Origin: Miscanthus floridulus
Taxonomy: Eukaryota > Streptophyta > Magnoliopsida > Poales > Poaceae
DNA length: 64,000 nucleotides
Reading direction: 5' to 3'
Assembly (NCBI RefSeq): GCF_019320115.1
Contig: NC_089593.1
Location: forward strand, 30,983,720 to 31,047,719
In this document: positions 33,459-44,193 of the stretch, piece by piece
Layout of the letters: each line of letters begins with the position of its first letter
Position numbering within the stretch: position 1 is the first letter of the stretch
The notes under the pieces: generated by a model
Seen by the model: the letters and a program-made list of their open reading frames with translations, nothing else
What the model was told of the DNA's origin: nothing
Database searches by the model: none
Made by a program: the position numbers and the translations under genes

Positions 33459-35010
33459 ATGCAGATGAGCCGGCATTGGATGTACAATGCCGATCGCCGC
33501 TCCCAAGAGTTCATTGACGGCCTGCATTCTTTGTTACGTGCGGCCGAGGCAAACAAACGCGATGGTTTCATGTGCTGCCCATGTGCCATATGTAAGAATA
33601 CGGTGGAATATCCTTGCTCAAGGACTCTTCATTCACACTTGTTCAAGTCGGGTTTCATGCCAAACTATATTTGTTGGATGAAGCACGGAGAAACCGGTGT
33701 TGTAATGGAAGAAGGTGAAGAAGAACAATGGGACGACAATGATATTATTCCCGATGGTGCATGCTTCAATGATACTGCAATGGGAGAAGTTGAAGAAGAG
33801 GTTGCCATAGAAGATGAGCCTGCTGATGATCTTTGTCAGGTCATTCGTGACGCACAAAGAGAATGTGAAAGTGAAAAGGAGAAGATCAAGTTCGAGCGGA
33901 TGCTAGAAGATCACAAGAAATTGTTGTACCCAACTTGTGATGTAGGGCAGAAAAAGTTGGGAACCACACTAGAATTGCTGCAATAGAAGACAAAGAATGG
34001 TGTATCTGACAAGGGATTTGGAGAGTTACTAAAAATCCAAAAGAAGATGCTTCCGAAGGACAATAAATTGCCCGCCACTACCTACAAAGCAAAATAAGTT
34101 GTATGTCCTATGGGGCTAGAAATCGAGAAGATACATGCATGTCCTAATGACCGCATCCTATACCGTGGCAAAGAGTACGAGAAATTGGATGCATGCCCGG
34201 TATGCCATGCATTGCGGTATAAGATCAGGCGAGATGACCCTGGTGATGTTGAGGGTGAACGTCCACGGAAGAAAATCCCTGCCAAGGTTATGTGGTATGC
34301 TCCTATAATACCACGCTTGAAACGTCTGTTCAGAAACAAAGAACATGCTAAATTGTTGCGATGGCACAAAGAAGACCATAAGGTAGACAATATGTTGAGA
34401 CACCCTGCTGATGGGTCCTAGTGGAGAGCAATCGACAGAGAATTCCCGGAGTTTGCAAATGACGCAAGAAACTTAAGGTTTGCTTTAAGTACAGATGGTA
34501 TCAATCCTTTTGGAGAGCAGAACAATAGTCATAGCACTTGGCATGTTACTCTAAGTATCTACAACCTTCCTCCTTGGTTATGCATGAAGCGGAAGTTCAT
34601 TATGATGCCTGTGCTCATCCAAGGCCCGAAGCAACCTGGCAATGACATCGATGTGTACCTGAGACCACTTATTGACGAACTTCTCATTTTGTGGAATAAA
34701 GAAGGTGTACGTGTGTGGGATGAGTACAAATAGGAACACTTTGATCTACGAGCATTGTTGTTCATAACAATCAATGATTGGTCTGCTCTAAGTAATCTTT
34801 TAGGATAGTCAAACAAGGGATATAATGCATGCACACACTGCTTCGGTGATATTAGAAGTGTATTCTTGAAAAAATGTCAAAAGGTCGTGTACCTTGGCCA
34901 TCGTCGATTTCTTCCTGCAAATCACCCCGTAAGAAAGAAAGGCAAGCATTTTAAAGGGAAGGCAGACCACCTGACCAAGCCTCGCAACCGAACCGGTGAG
35001 GATGTAGATG
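33459..35010 (+). pseudogene. TNPD transposase, copy B, N-terminal half
   Basis: Matches residues 1 to about 520 of the copy A transposase (MYNADRRSQEF, CCPCAICKN, STDGINPFGEQN, GPKQPGNDIDVYLRPL). Five in-frame stops relative to copy A: TAG for Trp near 33984, TAA for Gln near 34095, and TAG for Gln near 34419, 34730 and 34806. It ends at the Sirevirus insertion. A 6-base GATGTA duplication lies just before the target-site duplication and keeps the frame. Confidence 0.85.
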
Positions 35011-35015
35011 TACTC
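35011..35015. other. Target-site duplication of the Sirevirus, left copy
   Basis: TACTC, repeated at 48234-48238. Copy A has a single uninterrupted TACTC at the same place in its transposase (near 5028). Confidence 0.92.
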
Positions 35016-36592
35016 TAAAAGGATCAAGATGCCCAAGAGGGGGGGGGGTGAATTGGGCTAATTCTAAATTTTCTTGCAATAATCAAATCCTACTGATAGC
35101 CCAATTAACCCCTTGTGCCTAGAAAAGTGTTAATATCAAACTAATGCACAACAACCTCGCAACCTATGTTCCAAACTTACTCTAGCATGCAATTCTATAG
35201 ATGTAAAACAAGTATTGAATAGCTCAAAGTAAATACTCAAAGTAAGTGCTCAAAGTAAATAGAGAGAGAAAGGAACGCGGCGATGTTTTGCCGAGGTATC
35301 GGAGAGTCGCCACTCCCCACTAGTCTGCGTTGGAGCACCCGCACAAGGGTGTAGCTCCCCCTTGATTCATGCAAGGATCAAGTGCTCTCTACGGGTTGAT
35401 TCTTCGACACTCCATCATGACGAATCACCCAAAGCCGCTCACAACTTGAGTTGGGTCACCCACAAGCTCCGCTGGGTGATCACCAAGCTCCCAATCACCA
35501 CCAAGCTGTCTAGGTGATGGCGATCACCAAGAGTAACAAGCACGAACTCTCACTTGACCACGCGAAGCCTAATGAGAAGATGGATGCACACTTGTCTACT
35601 CTTGATTCACTAATGAGGTTTCACTCTTGGATTCTCAAATCACAAACACCTCACTAGGACCTTGCTCTTCTTGGCACTCACAAACATGTTTCTCAGCTGT
35701 TGGAATGAGCAAAAGCACCTCCACTCACAAGTGGAGCAACTGTTTATAAGGCAGCCTGAAAAACGAACCGTTATGAGCTTCTGCGGGGTGACCGGACGCT
35801 CCGATCGTTTTGATCGGACGCTCCGGTCAGTTCAACTCACACAATAGTTTTCACGTGATGACCGGACGCTGTCAGGGTCCGGTCAGTACCGATCGGACGC
35901 GTCCGGTCGCTCTTGGATGCTTACTGTAAACGACCAGACGCTGGATACTCAAGGTCCAGTCACTACTGACCGGACGCGTTCGGTCACACTTTCTCAAGTC
36001 TGGACCCTTACTGGAGTCGACCGGACGCTGGCCCTCAGCGTCCAGTCACACGACCTTCCAGCGTCCGATCACTCCAGACTTGTTCTCCTCAGTCAAATGA
36101 ATTGACCGGACCCTGCGGCCAGCGTCCGGTCGCACCAGAGCCAGCGTCCGATCAGTATTTGACCCTCCATTCACTTCCAACTTTCGATCATATGTGAATG
36201 AAGTTTGCTCCAAAGGATCTTAGGCATTCATAGGAGCTACCTAGAGCTAGTTTTAACAAGTGTGCACCACACCTAACTCACTAGACTCAACTAGGTCAAG
36301 CTACCCGTCCATACCCCCCTTAATAGTACGGCCAAAGGAAAAACAAAGTCCTAAACTACTCTAAGTGTCTCTCCAACTTCAATTGACACTTAGACCTAGT
36401 TATCCTTAGCCTTGTCGTCCATCCTTTGAAAACCGAAACGATTTCCATCGTAGGGGCATGACAACCTCGATTGCCCAATGGATCTCCATTACCATGACCT
36501 AACTTAATTGCCTCTGCAAAACACACGTTAGTCATAGTAATCTTGTATTGACATTAATCACCGAAATCCATTTAGGGGCCTAGATGCTTTCA
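35016..36592 (-). repeat. 3' LTR of the Sirevirus
   Basis: 1,577 bases. The outer end reads TAAAAG where the other LTR has TGAAAG, and the inner end is CTTTCA. On the minus strand a TATA box (TTATAAACAG) lies at 35750-35741 with CCGGACGC palindromes upstream (35788-36155). About 45 substitutions by eye against the other LTR, nearly all transitions. Confidence 0.93.
35788..36155. repeat. CCGGACGC palindrome array in 3' LTR
   Basis: About ten units of GACCGGACGCT facing AGCGTCCGGTC, in the U3 region just upstream (minus strand) of the TATA box. Confidence 0.85.
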
Positions 36593-37089
36593 ATCTCCCC
36601 CTTTTTGGTGATTGATGACAATACCACCTCGAGTATGTTATGGAGTGAGGTTTTTGACGGGCTTGGTTCATACAAGCTTTTGTCGTTAAGAACAAAAGAG
36701 TTAGGCAAGCTTATATGACCCAAGCCAACATAGTGTACTCAAAGGATATGAATTAAGCATGAGTACATGTAACAAAGCTCATTTGCTTCGAAGTATAAAC
36801 GCGGAAGCAAAAACAAACGAGCATAACACAAGTGATATGACATAGAGATAATGCAAAGTAGAAAACACACATGTCAAATATCACAATCACGTAGATAGCA
36901 CTATCACATATATATAATAGAATGCATGAAAGTAAACGCACGAATGCATAAGTAATAGTGTATCACACAAATTAAACTCCAAATGTATATAATAAGCTAA
37001 TACTATATAACTAGCTCCCCCTAAATGTAGCTCCCCCTGAGACTACATACTCGAACACCCTCTCCCCCTTTGGCGTCAAACACCAAAAC
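36593..37089 (-). promoter_or_regulatory. Polypurine tracts and 3' noncoding region
   Basis: The primary polypurine tract on the minus strand is AAAAAGGGGGAGAT, touching the 3' LTR (36606-36593). Three more GGGGGAG tracts lie at about 37014-37022, 37030-37038 and 37061-37070. Multiple tracts are typical of Sireviruses. Confidence 0.75.
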
Positions 37090-39492
37090 CTAGGGCGGGG
37101 CTGCAGCGGACGAGCCGGGCGCTGAAGAACGTGGGGCAAGCTGGAACTGGGCACCATCATCATCTGACCCTGAGCTCTGAACTGACTGACCCTCTGTGGC
37201 AGGAAGTGTCGCTGAAGCAGTCTGGGTCTGAGCTGGGGCTAGGGCTGCCTGTGAAGCTGCAAGTATGTCTATCGTAGGATCGGACGAGGTGACAGACGAG
37301 GGGAGCCTCTGAGTAGTCACTGTGGCTGGAGCTGCTGTAGACGGACCGGCGGTATGCATATGAGGCGGAGTAGGCATGCCAGTCAACTCGCTGAAGGATG
37401 CTCCAAGACTCCTGGAGACTGACGTCTCAGGCACGAATAGCGAGGAAGACTGCTCTGGTGTGAAGCCCGTCTGAAGTGGAGTGAACTGCGAGGCTACCAC
37501 GGGTGAGGCTAACCACTGGGACACCTATATAGGAGGTGAAGCAAACTGAGCTAGAGGCTGTCCCTGACTCTGGAGCCCACTGGGCTATACTGCTGGAGTC
37601 GTCGAAGTGGTAGGAGGCTGTGCAAGCTGGGGCGAAGGCTGTGGCAGTGGGACCCCAATGGCTGTCACTACATGCTACATGAATCCCATGAGCTGCTGCT
37701 GCATAAGTAACTGCTGGTGCTGAAGGAGCTGCTGCTGCCGCTGGAACTCGTCCTGACGAGCCTGAAACTGTGCGAAGTTGGCAGCTGTCTCCTGTGCCTG
37801 TCGTGTCTGATCCTGCTGCATCTGCTCAAGAATAGCAATGAGAGCAGGGTCTGTCTACGGAGCAGGTGGAGCAGAACTAGAGCTACCATCCTCTGCATCG
37901 TGTCTGCATGGAGGCATCTGAGGTATAGGCTGGTAGTCGTCGTCAGAGCTGTCACTGTACTCGCTCACCTCCTGCTGTGCCTCTAGCTCCTCCTCAGTGG
38001 CTGCAATCCCTCTGATGATCTCATCTTGCTGAGCTGCGGACTCTGGCATGTCAGGACGACAGCTAGGCTATCTGGGTGCCTGAGGAGTGGCGTGTCTGAT
38101 CCTCTAAGACAGGTTGTAAGCTGGGAACTCTGTGGTGGCACCTGTATACTCATCCATCATACCAGGGGGCTTATCAAGCACAACTCTGCAGATGAGGAAC
38201 GTGATCCAGTGAGCATAGGCAAGCTGCCTGTGACCCTTGAATCCCTCAGCTATTGTGTCCTCCATCTCTGAAAGCAGGAGATCCCAGATATCAAATACTG
38301 TCTGCTGCATGATGGCATTGAGAAGCCAGAGCTGTAAGCGAGTTAGGCCCTCCCTGTATCCCAACTTGGGAAGCAGTGTCCTCCTGATGATGGCCTCTAG
38401 CACTCTCGCTGTAGGAGTCAAGTCACTAGGGTTCCTGCTTGACCCCTCACCAAAGGGCTCCTTGAAGCAATGGCGCACTAAATCTGTAGGGGGCACTAGC
38501 CCTCCATGAGGACGCTTGGGAGGTCCCTGCTGTCCATAACAAACCTCATGCATCTTGATGGGCTGCTCCTATAGCCTCAGTATCTCTCTGACTCTGCCAC
38601 TCGTCACTCTGTAGTCTTTGCCTCTGAAAGCAAAGTGAATAAACCTGTGATGTGGATCGATGAAGAGTGAAGCATAAAACTGACGAACCCAGGATGGTAC
38701 ATATATCCCCGTCCGTCCAATCAAATCTGTCAGTCCTAGCAAATATGACAAGTATGGCCGAATGCTCTCTCCGGCTGCTGCCATAATAGACTCTATCTGA
38801 TAGACTCTCTGAGATCTGAACACTGCCCCACTGTTGAGATAAGCATTGTAGAAATCCTCCTGCAGTGGCGTGTAGAAACCCTCAGTTGCTCTCTCATCCC
38901 TCCTCGGAGGAAACCAAACCTCAAACTCAACAAATCGCAGCTGCTGAACCTGCCTGGCGGTAGTGGCCCTCAAGTTAAGGTGTACCACTGGAGGTGGACC
39001 CTGTGGTCTAGGTGGAGGACATGATCCCCTCCGCTGTGTCGGCAGCCTCGGCGAGACTGGTACACGGGTCTGTCCAGAGCGGTGAAGCTAGGGTGCTGGC
39101 TCTGTCTCCTCGACCTCCTAGGTCTGCTGAGGCTCAGCTAGTGGGGGCTGCTGCTGTACTGACGGACCCTCCTCAATGGCAACCCATCGTCCTACAAACG
39201 TGGCAGTCCCAGCTGGACTACTGTGACGACGCTCAACATCCTCAATCACAGCTCTCAGTGCTGGTGAAACCGACTGATCTGCAATGACAACACCGCTGCG
39301 GGCACCACCTCTCTCGGCACACTCTGCGGCCTCTGCAACAGCTGCTGCTCTCGCTGTCTCTGCGTCGGGGTACTTCCGCTTCTTGGATGTCACCTGCTTG
39401 GTTGACTTGCCCTTCGATCCGGCTGGCTAGCGAGGCGGGGGCCTCCGATCATCATCACCTGGGTCACCACCAACATTCTTGGTGCGGGCCAT
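37090..39492 (-). pseudogene. Env-like gene of the Sirevirus, ten internal TAG codons
   Basis: One continuous frame of about 800 codons, from an ATG (39492-39490) directly after a CAG splice-acceptor-like site to a TAG at 37092-37090. No frameshift is needed. Features: a basic Lys-rich N-terminus (KKRKYPDAE), a central globular part (VEFEVWFPPRRDERATEGFY, GIYVPSWVRQFYASLFIDP, HRQLAYAHWITFLICRVVL), then acidic and Gln-rich low-complexity stretches. No clear signal peptide or membrane helix was seen, so 'env-like' describes position rather than proven function. Internal stops are at 39427, 39118, 39088, 38569, 38104, 38068, 37855, 37675, 37585 and 37525. All ten are TAG. Confidence 0.78.
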
Positions 39493-39917
39493 CTGAACTG
39501 ACAAGATGATGAACTGACGCTGATGAGGATCAACAGACAAACTGAACCTTTCGAGGCTTGGCCTCGATCCTTACTCGTGAGCTTGGCTCTGAGTTAACAA
39601 CCAACTGCCACAAGAACCACAACGGAACCGACTCGCTGCATGATAGAATAGATAGATATACAGATAAATACAATATGTCTAATAGATGCAAAAACCTAAT
39701 AGAGAAAGCAATGTAGATGCAAACTTGAATCGAATGGCTTTCTACCTAACAATCCGCGAACCGAGAAAAGATTAGATGTCACGCGGGGGGAACCACGGAA
39801 CCGGCTAGGGTTACACGGAGCAATGATGAACTGGTGGCCCTAGTATTTGTGAAATTAGTGCATTGTATTGCAAATTGATCTACGCAATTTAAAATTGAAA
39901 CAAAGGGCTAGCCTTAC
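39493..39917 (-). other. Candidate 5'UTR intron of env-like gene
   Basis: On the minus strand it begins GTAAGG after CACCTCTCG and ends TTGTCAGTTCAG immediately before ATGGCC. The 425-base length and the borders fit a plant intron. Confidence 0.55.
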
Positions 39918-40230
39918 CGAGAGGTGAGGGAGCTAGGGCACACGGCACTTCATGGTGAAAAGTGGGCCGGTCGCACGGTGGCGCACGAGGAGGCACGGCG
40001 GTGCTGCGAGATGTGCTGGTGCGGGTGAGCAATGGCGCGAGGTGGCCGGCGCGGCGAGGCAGTAGCACGGCGGTGCGGTCGCAAGGTGGCCGGCATAGGG
40101 TCGCAGTGGCGCGGAGAGGTAGGGGCACGGCGGCGCGCGACTGGCGAGCTGAGGAGGCGCAAGAGGCGGCGGCGCTGGCTAGGGCAAAGCGGGATGAGGG
40201 CGAACAAAGGTACGGCTTGCGGTTAAATAG
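39918..40230 (-). promoter_or_regulatory. Candidate internal promoter and 5'UTR exon of env-like gene
   Basis: On the minus strand CTATTTAACC (TATA-like, 40229-40223) is followed by a GC-rich leader to the GTAAGG donor. The CCGGACGC array (40289-40563) lies immediately upstream, copying the arrangement of the LTR promoter. Confidence 0.55.
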
Positions 40231-40288
40231 TTCCCCATATGCGACAGAAAAGGAATCGGAGAAAGGAGTCCTGAAGCCGCGCGAGATC

Positions 40289-40563
40289 CACTGACCGGAC
40301 GCTCCGGTGGTAGCGACCGGACGCTACCACCCAGCGTCCGGTCGATTCTAGAGAGGTCCAAATCCTCTGGAATCGGGACCGGACGTGTCCAGTGGTCCAT
40401 GACCGGACGCAGGCAGGGTCCGGTCAATACAAGTTGGTCTTCCTTCGATCGACCGGACGCAGAACCCTTCCTGACCGAACGCACAGACGCAGCGTCCGGT
40501 CACTCCTTCGGCAGCAGTTCACCTCCTGTGAACTGACCGGACGCTGGACAGCAGCGTCTGGTG
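40289..40563. repeat. Internal CCGGACGC palindrome array
   Basis: Units of GACCGGACGCT, GACCGGACGCAGG and AGCGTCCGGTC, the same motif family as in the LTRs, between pol and the env-like gene. Confidence 0.85.
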
Positions 40564-40950
40564 CACCTTTTCCAGCAAACCTTCAACTACCCTTCGTGCT
40601 GCCTGTTCCCAATCAAGTCCCAACTTGAATAAGATCCAAATAAACACCAATTGGGACTGATGTGAGTGACCTCTCTCAAACCCTCATATTTTTCAAAATA
40701 TTTTTCCTTAGGCTATAATTCTTTTTAAGAAAATAGGCAACAAGAGGGCAAATGGAACAAAATGACAAAACAACATTCATGCATATGCAATACTTGTAAG
40801 CAAATCTAGTTGCCTGTCAAGTTTGATCCAAGGTTAAGCTTCTTCACACGCTTTTCGGCGGTTATCTTAACCATGTTAGACAAGCCCTATGTGCATTGCC
40901 ACAAATTAAACATGTTGTATATTACAATGAATGCAAGGGACAACACAAGC
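40564..40950. other. Spacer after pol, no gene seen
   Basis: AT-rich, noncoding sequence downstream of the pol stop on the minus strand. Confidence 0.5.
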
Positions 40951-42630
40951 TCAATTTTTAGTGAAGTTACTAAAATCAAGTACATTGAGCTCATTCCGCA
41001 ATCTACAAAATGTAGCCTCATCTAGCGGTTTTGTGAAGATATCCACTAATTGATCTTCGGATCTTACACCTTCTAGTGATATATCATTTTTAGCCACATG
41101 ATCTCTTAGAAAGTGATGGCGGATATCTATATGCTTGGTGCGAGAGTGTTGAACCAGGTTATTTGCAAGTTTTACCGCACTTTCATTGTCGCACAAAAGA
41201 GGTACTTTCTCTAGAACTACTCCATAGTCTAGCAAAGTTTGTTTCATGTATAATATTTGTGCACAACAAGCACCCGCGGCAATGTATTCCGCTTCGGCGG
41301 TGGACAAAGCCACACTATTTTGTTTCTTGGAGGACCAAGACACAAGTGATCTACCAAGCAAATGGCACCCTCCGGATGTGCTCTTTCTATCAACTTTGCA
41401 TCCGGCGTAATCCGAATCGGAATAGCCAATTAATTCAAATAAAGCTCCTTTGGGATACCAAAGACCAATGCTTGGTGTGTGCTTAAGATACCTAAGGATT
41501 CTTTTTACGGCAATTAAATGAGTTTCCTTAGGACTAGCTTGAAATCTAGCACACATACACACACTAAACATGATGTCGGGCCTAGATGCGGTTAAATATA
41601 ATAAGCTACCAATCATAGAGCGGTAGAGAGTTTGATCAACCGGGTTACCTCCCTCATCTAGGTCGAGATGTCCATTTGTAGGCATTGGTGTCTTGATTGG
41701 CTTACATTCATCCATCTTAAATCTCTTGAGAAGATCTTTAGTGTATTTCTCTTGAGAGATGAAGATGCCTTCTTTCATTTGCTTGACTTGAAAACCAAGA
41801 AAGAATGTAAGCTCACCAATCATTGACATCTCGAACTCCTTCGACATCAATTCACCAAATTCTTTGCATGAGTCTTCATTTGATGATCCAAAGATGATAT
41901 CATCAACATATACTTGACAAATGAAGATATGCCCATCAAGCTTCTTGGTGAATAGTGTGGTATCGACCTTCCCAATGGTGAAGCCCTTCTCAATGAGGAA
42001 GTCCCGAAGGCGCTCATACCAAGCTCTTGGGGCTTGCTTAAGCCCATATAATGCCTTGGACAACCTATAAACATGATTAGGATATCTAGGGTCTTCAAAC
42101 CCGAGAGGTTGATCAACATAGACTAGTTCATTTATAAAGCCATTTAAAAATGCACTTTTCACATCCATTTGATATAGTTTCATTTCATGATGTGATGCAT
42201 ATGCAAGAAGGATACGGATGGCTTCTAATCTTGCAACCGGTGCAAAGGTCTCTCCAAAATCTAAACCTTCAACTTGAGAGAACCCCTTTGCAACTAGTCT
42301 TGCCTTGTTCCTCACAACAACACCTTGATCATCTTGCTTGTTGCGGAACACCCACTTCATTCCAATGACTCTTGCACCTTTTGGTCGCTCTTCAAGGTTC
42401 CAAACTTCATTGCGAGTGAAGTTGTTCAACTCTTCATGCATGGCATTGATCCAATCCGGATCTTTAAGAGCTTCTTCTACCTTGGTAGGCTCATAGCAAG
42501 AGACAAAAGAGTGATGAGCAATAAATGAAGTAAGTTTTTGAGATCGAGTCATCACACCCTTTGATGGACTCCCTATGATGAGATCTTGTGGATGATCTTG
42601 TAGGAGAGGTGTGTTTCTTCTATTGACCAC
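40951..42630 (-). CDS. pol: Sirevirus pol: reverse transcriptase and RNase H
   Basis: Open frame of 559 codons, part of the pol frame. The RVT_2 domain reads from [20 protein letters not shown] through [23 protein letters not shown] and [16 protein letters not shown], with the catalytic [12 protein letters not shown]. RNase H follows: [40 protein letters not shown] and [13 protein letters not shown]. It copies element RNA into DNA in cytoplasmic particles. This portion has no internal stop. Upstream it is separated from the integrase frame by a single TAA at 42663-42661, in the same frame, probably a mutated Gln codon. Confidence 0.93.
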   Translation of the reverse strand: MVNRRNTPLLQDHPQDLIIGSPSKGVMTRSQKLTSFIAHHSFVSCYEPTKVEEALKDPDWINAMHEELNNFTRNEVWNLEERPKGARVIGMKWVFRNKQDDQGVVVRNKARLVAKGFSQVEGLDFGETFAPVARLEAIRILLAYASHHEMKLYQMDVKSAFLNGFINELVYVDQPLGFEDPRYPNHVYRLSKALYGLKQAPRAWYERLRDFLIEKGFTIGKVDTTLFTKKLDGHIFICQVYVDDIIFGSSNEDSCKEFGELMSKEFEMSMIGELTFFLGFQVKQMKEGIFISQEKYTKDLLKRFKMDECKPIKTPMPTNGHLDLDEGGNPVDQTLYRSMIGSLLYLTASRPDIMFSVCMCARFQASPKETHLIAVKRILRYLKHTPSIGLWYPKGALFELIGYSDSDYAGCKVDRKSTSGGCHLLGRSLVSWSSKKQNSVALSTAEAEYIAAGACCAQILYMKQTLLDYGVVLEKVPLLCDNESAVKLANNLVQHSRTKHIDIRHHFLRDHVAKNDISLEGVRSEDQLVDIFTKPLDEATFCRLRNELNVLDFSNFTKN

Positions 42631-42660
42631 TTGAGGAGGAGGTTGTGGAGCATCAACATC

Positions 42661-44178
42661 TTATGCTTGTACCACCATTTGCTCATGAGAGATATGAGTA
42701 TCTTCATTTTCCACTCTCCCATCTTTTTCACCATCTTGTGGTACATTTGATGAAGAAGGTTGGTTAATGACTTGTACATCATCTTCATCATCTTTTGGCT
42801 TGATATCTCCCACCGGAATGTTCTTCATAGCCTCCCTCAATGGTTCATTACCTACATCATCAAGATTCTCATGTGCTCCTTGGGAGCCATTAGATTCATC
42901 AAATTCCACATCATATATTTCTTCAACCAAGCCGGTGGCATGATTAAATACTCTATATGCTTTGGACTTCAATGAGTAACCAACAAGAAAACCTATATCA
43001 CAACGTCTTTGAAACTTCCCTAGGTATTGCCGCTTCTTGTAGATGTAGCACTTGCAACCAAACACCCTAAAGAAGGAGACATCCGGCTTCTTCCCATTGA
43101 GCAACTCATACGGTGTCTTGACAAGGAACTTTTGAAGAAATAGGCGGTTGGATGCATAATATGCGGTGTTGATTGCTTCCGCCCATAGAGCTTCAGGGGT
43201 GTTGTACTCATCTAGCATTGTCCTTGCAAGAGTGATCAAAGTCCGGTTCTTCCTCTCAACTACACCATTTTGTTGAGGAGTATAGGTTGCGGAGACCTCA
43301 TGTTTGATTCCAACTTCATCACAATAAGCTTCTATGTTTGTGTTGTCAAACTCTTTGCCATTGTCACTTTTTATCTTCTTGAGCTTCACTTCAAATTCAT
43401 TTTGAGCTCTCTTGGCAAACTTCTTGAAACAAGATGCAACTTTGGATTTGTCATGAAGGAAGAACACCCATGTATACCTTGAATAGTCATCCACAATCAC
43501 AAGACAATAGAGATTTCCTCCCAAACTCTTATATGTTGTTGGTCCAAATAAATCCATGTGTAGGAGTTCTAGCATTCTTATGGTTGACATGAAAGCTTTG
43601 GTTGGATGAGTGTTTGTAACTTGCTTGCCAGCTTGACATGCACTACAAAGCTTGTCCTTCTCAAACTTCACATCCTGCAACCCTCTCACCAAATCATTCT
43701 TCATAAGCTTCTTGAGTGAGCTCATCCCAACATGAGCAAGTCTTCTATGCCATAGCCACCCAAGTGTTGTTTTGGTGAATAGGAAAGTCTTCAAGTTTGC
43801 ATCTTCGGAGGTGAAGTCAACTAGATATAGGTTGTTGTATCTAAATCCATTGAATATCACTTGATTGTCATCTACCTTGGATACAACAACCTCCTTCTCG
43901 GTGAATAAGCATTGGAAGCCAAGATCACACAATTGCCCAACGAATAGCAAGTTGAAGCTTAATGAAGCGACATAGAGCACATTGGAGATGGAATGATCAT
44001 TTGATATTGCCACTTTGCCCAATCCTTTAACCTTGCCTTTTGAATTATCTCCAAAAGTTATTTTCTCTTGTCCATCTACCTCTTCATCTAGTGAGGTGAA
44101 CATACGAGGATCACCAGTCATATGTTGAGTGCAACCACTATCAATAACCCAATGACTTCCACCGGTCTTGTAGTTCAC
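42661..44178 (-). pseudogene. pol: Sirevirus pol: protease and integrase
   Basis: 505-codon frame. The aspartic protease motif HWVIDSGCTQHMTG is at the N-terminus. The gag-pre-integrase His/Cys finger follows (HRRLAHVGMSSLKK, then CSACQAGKQ). The integrase core has DLFGPTTYKSLGG, KSDNGKEFDN and PQQNGVVERKNRTL for the three acidic residues, and WAEAINTAYYASNRLF. The C-terminus is acidic. It is in the same frame as the gag frame upstream (stops TGA 44196-44194 and TAG 44181-44179 between) and as the reverse transcriptase downstream (one TAA). It would therefore be one polyprotein without these stops. Confidence 0.9.
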
Positions 44179-44193
44179 CTACACACAAGAGAT

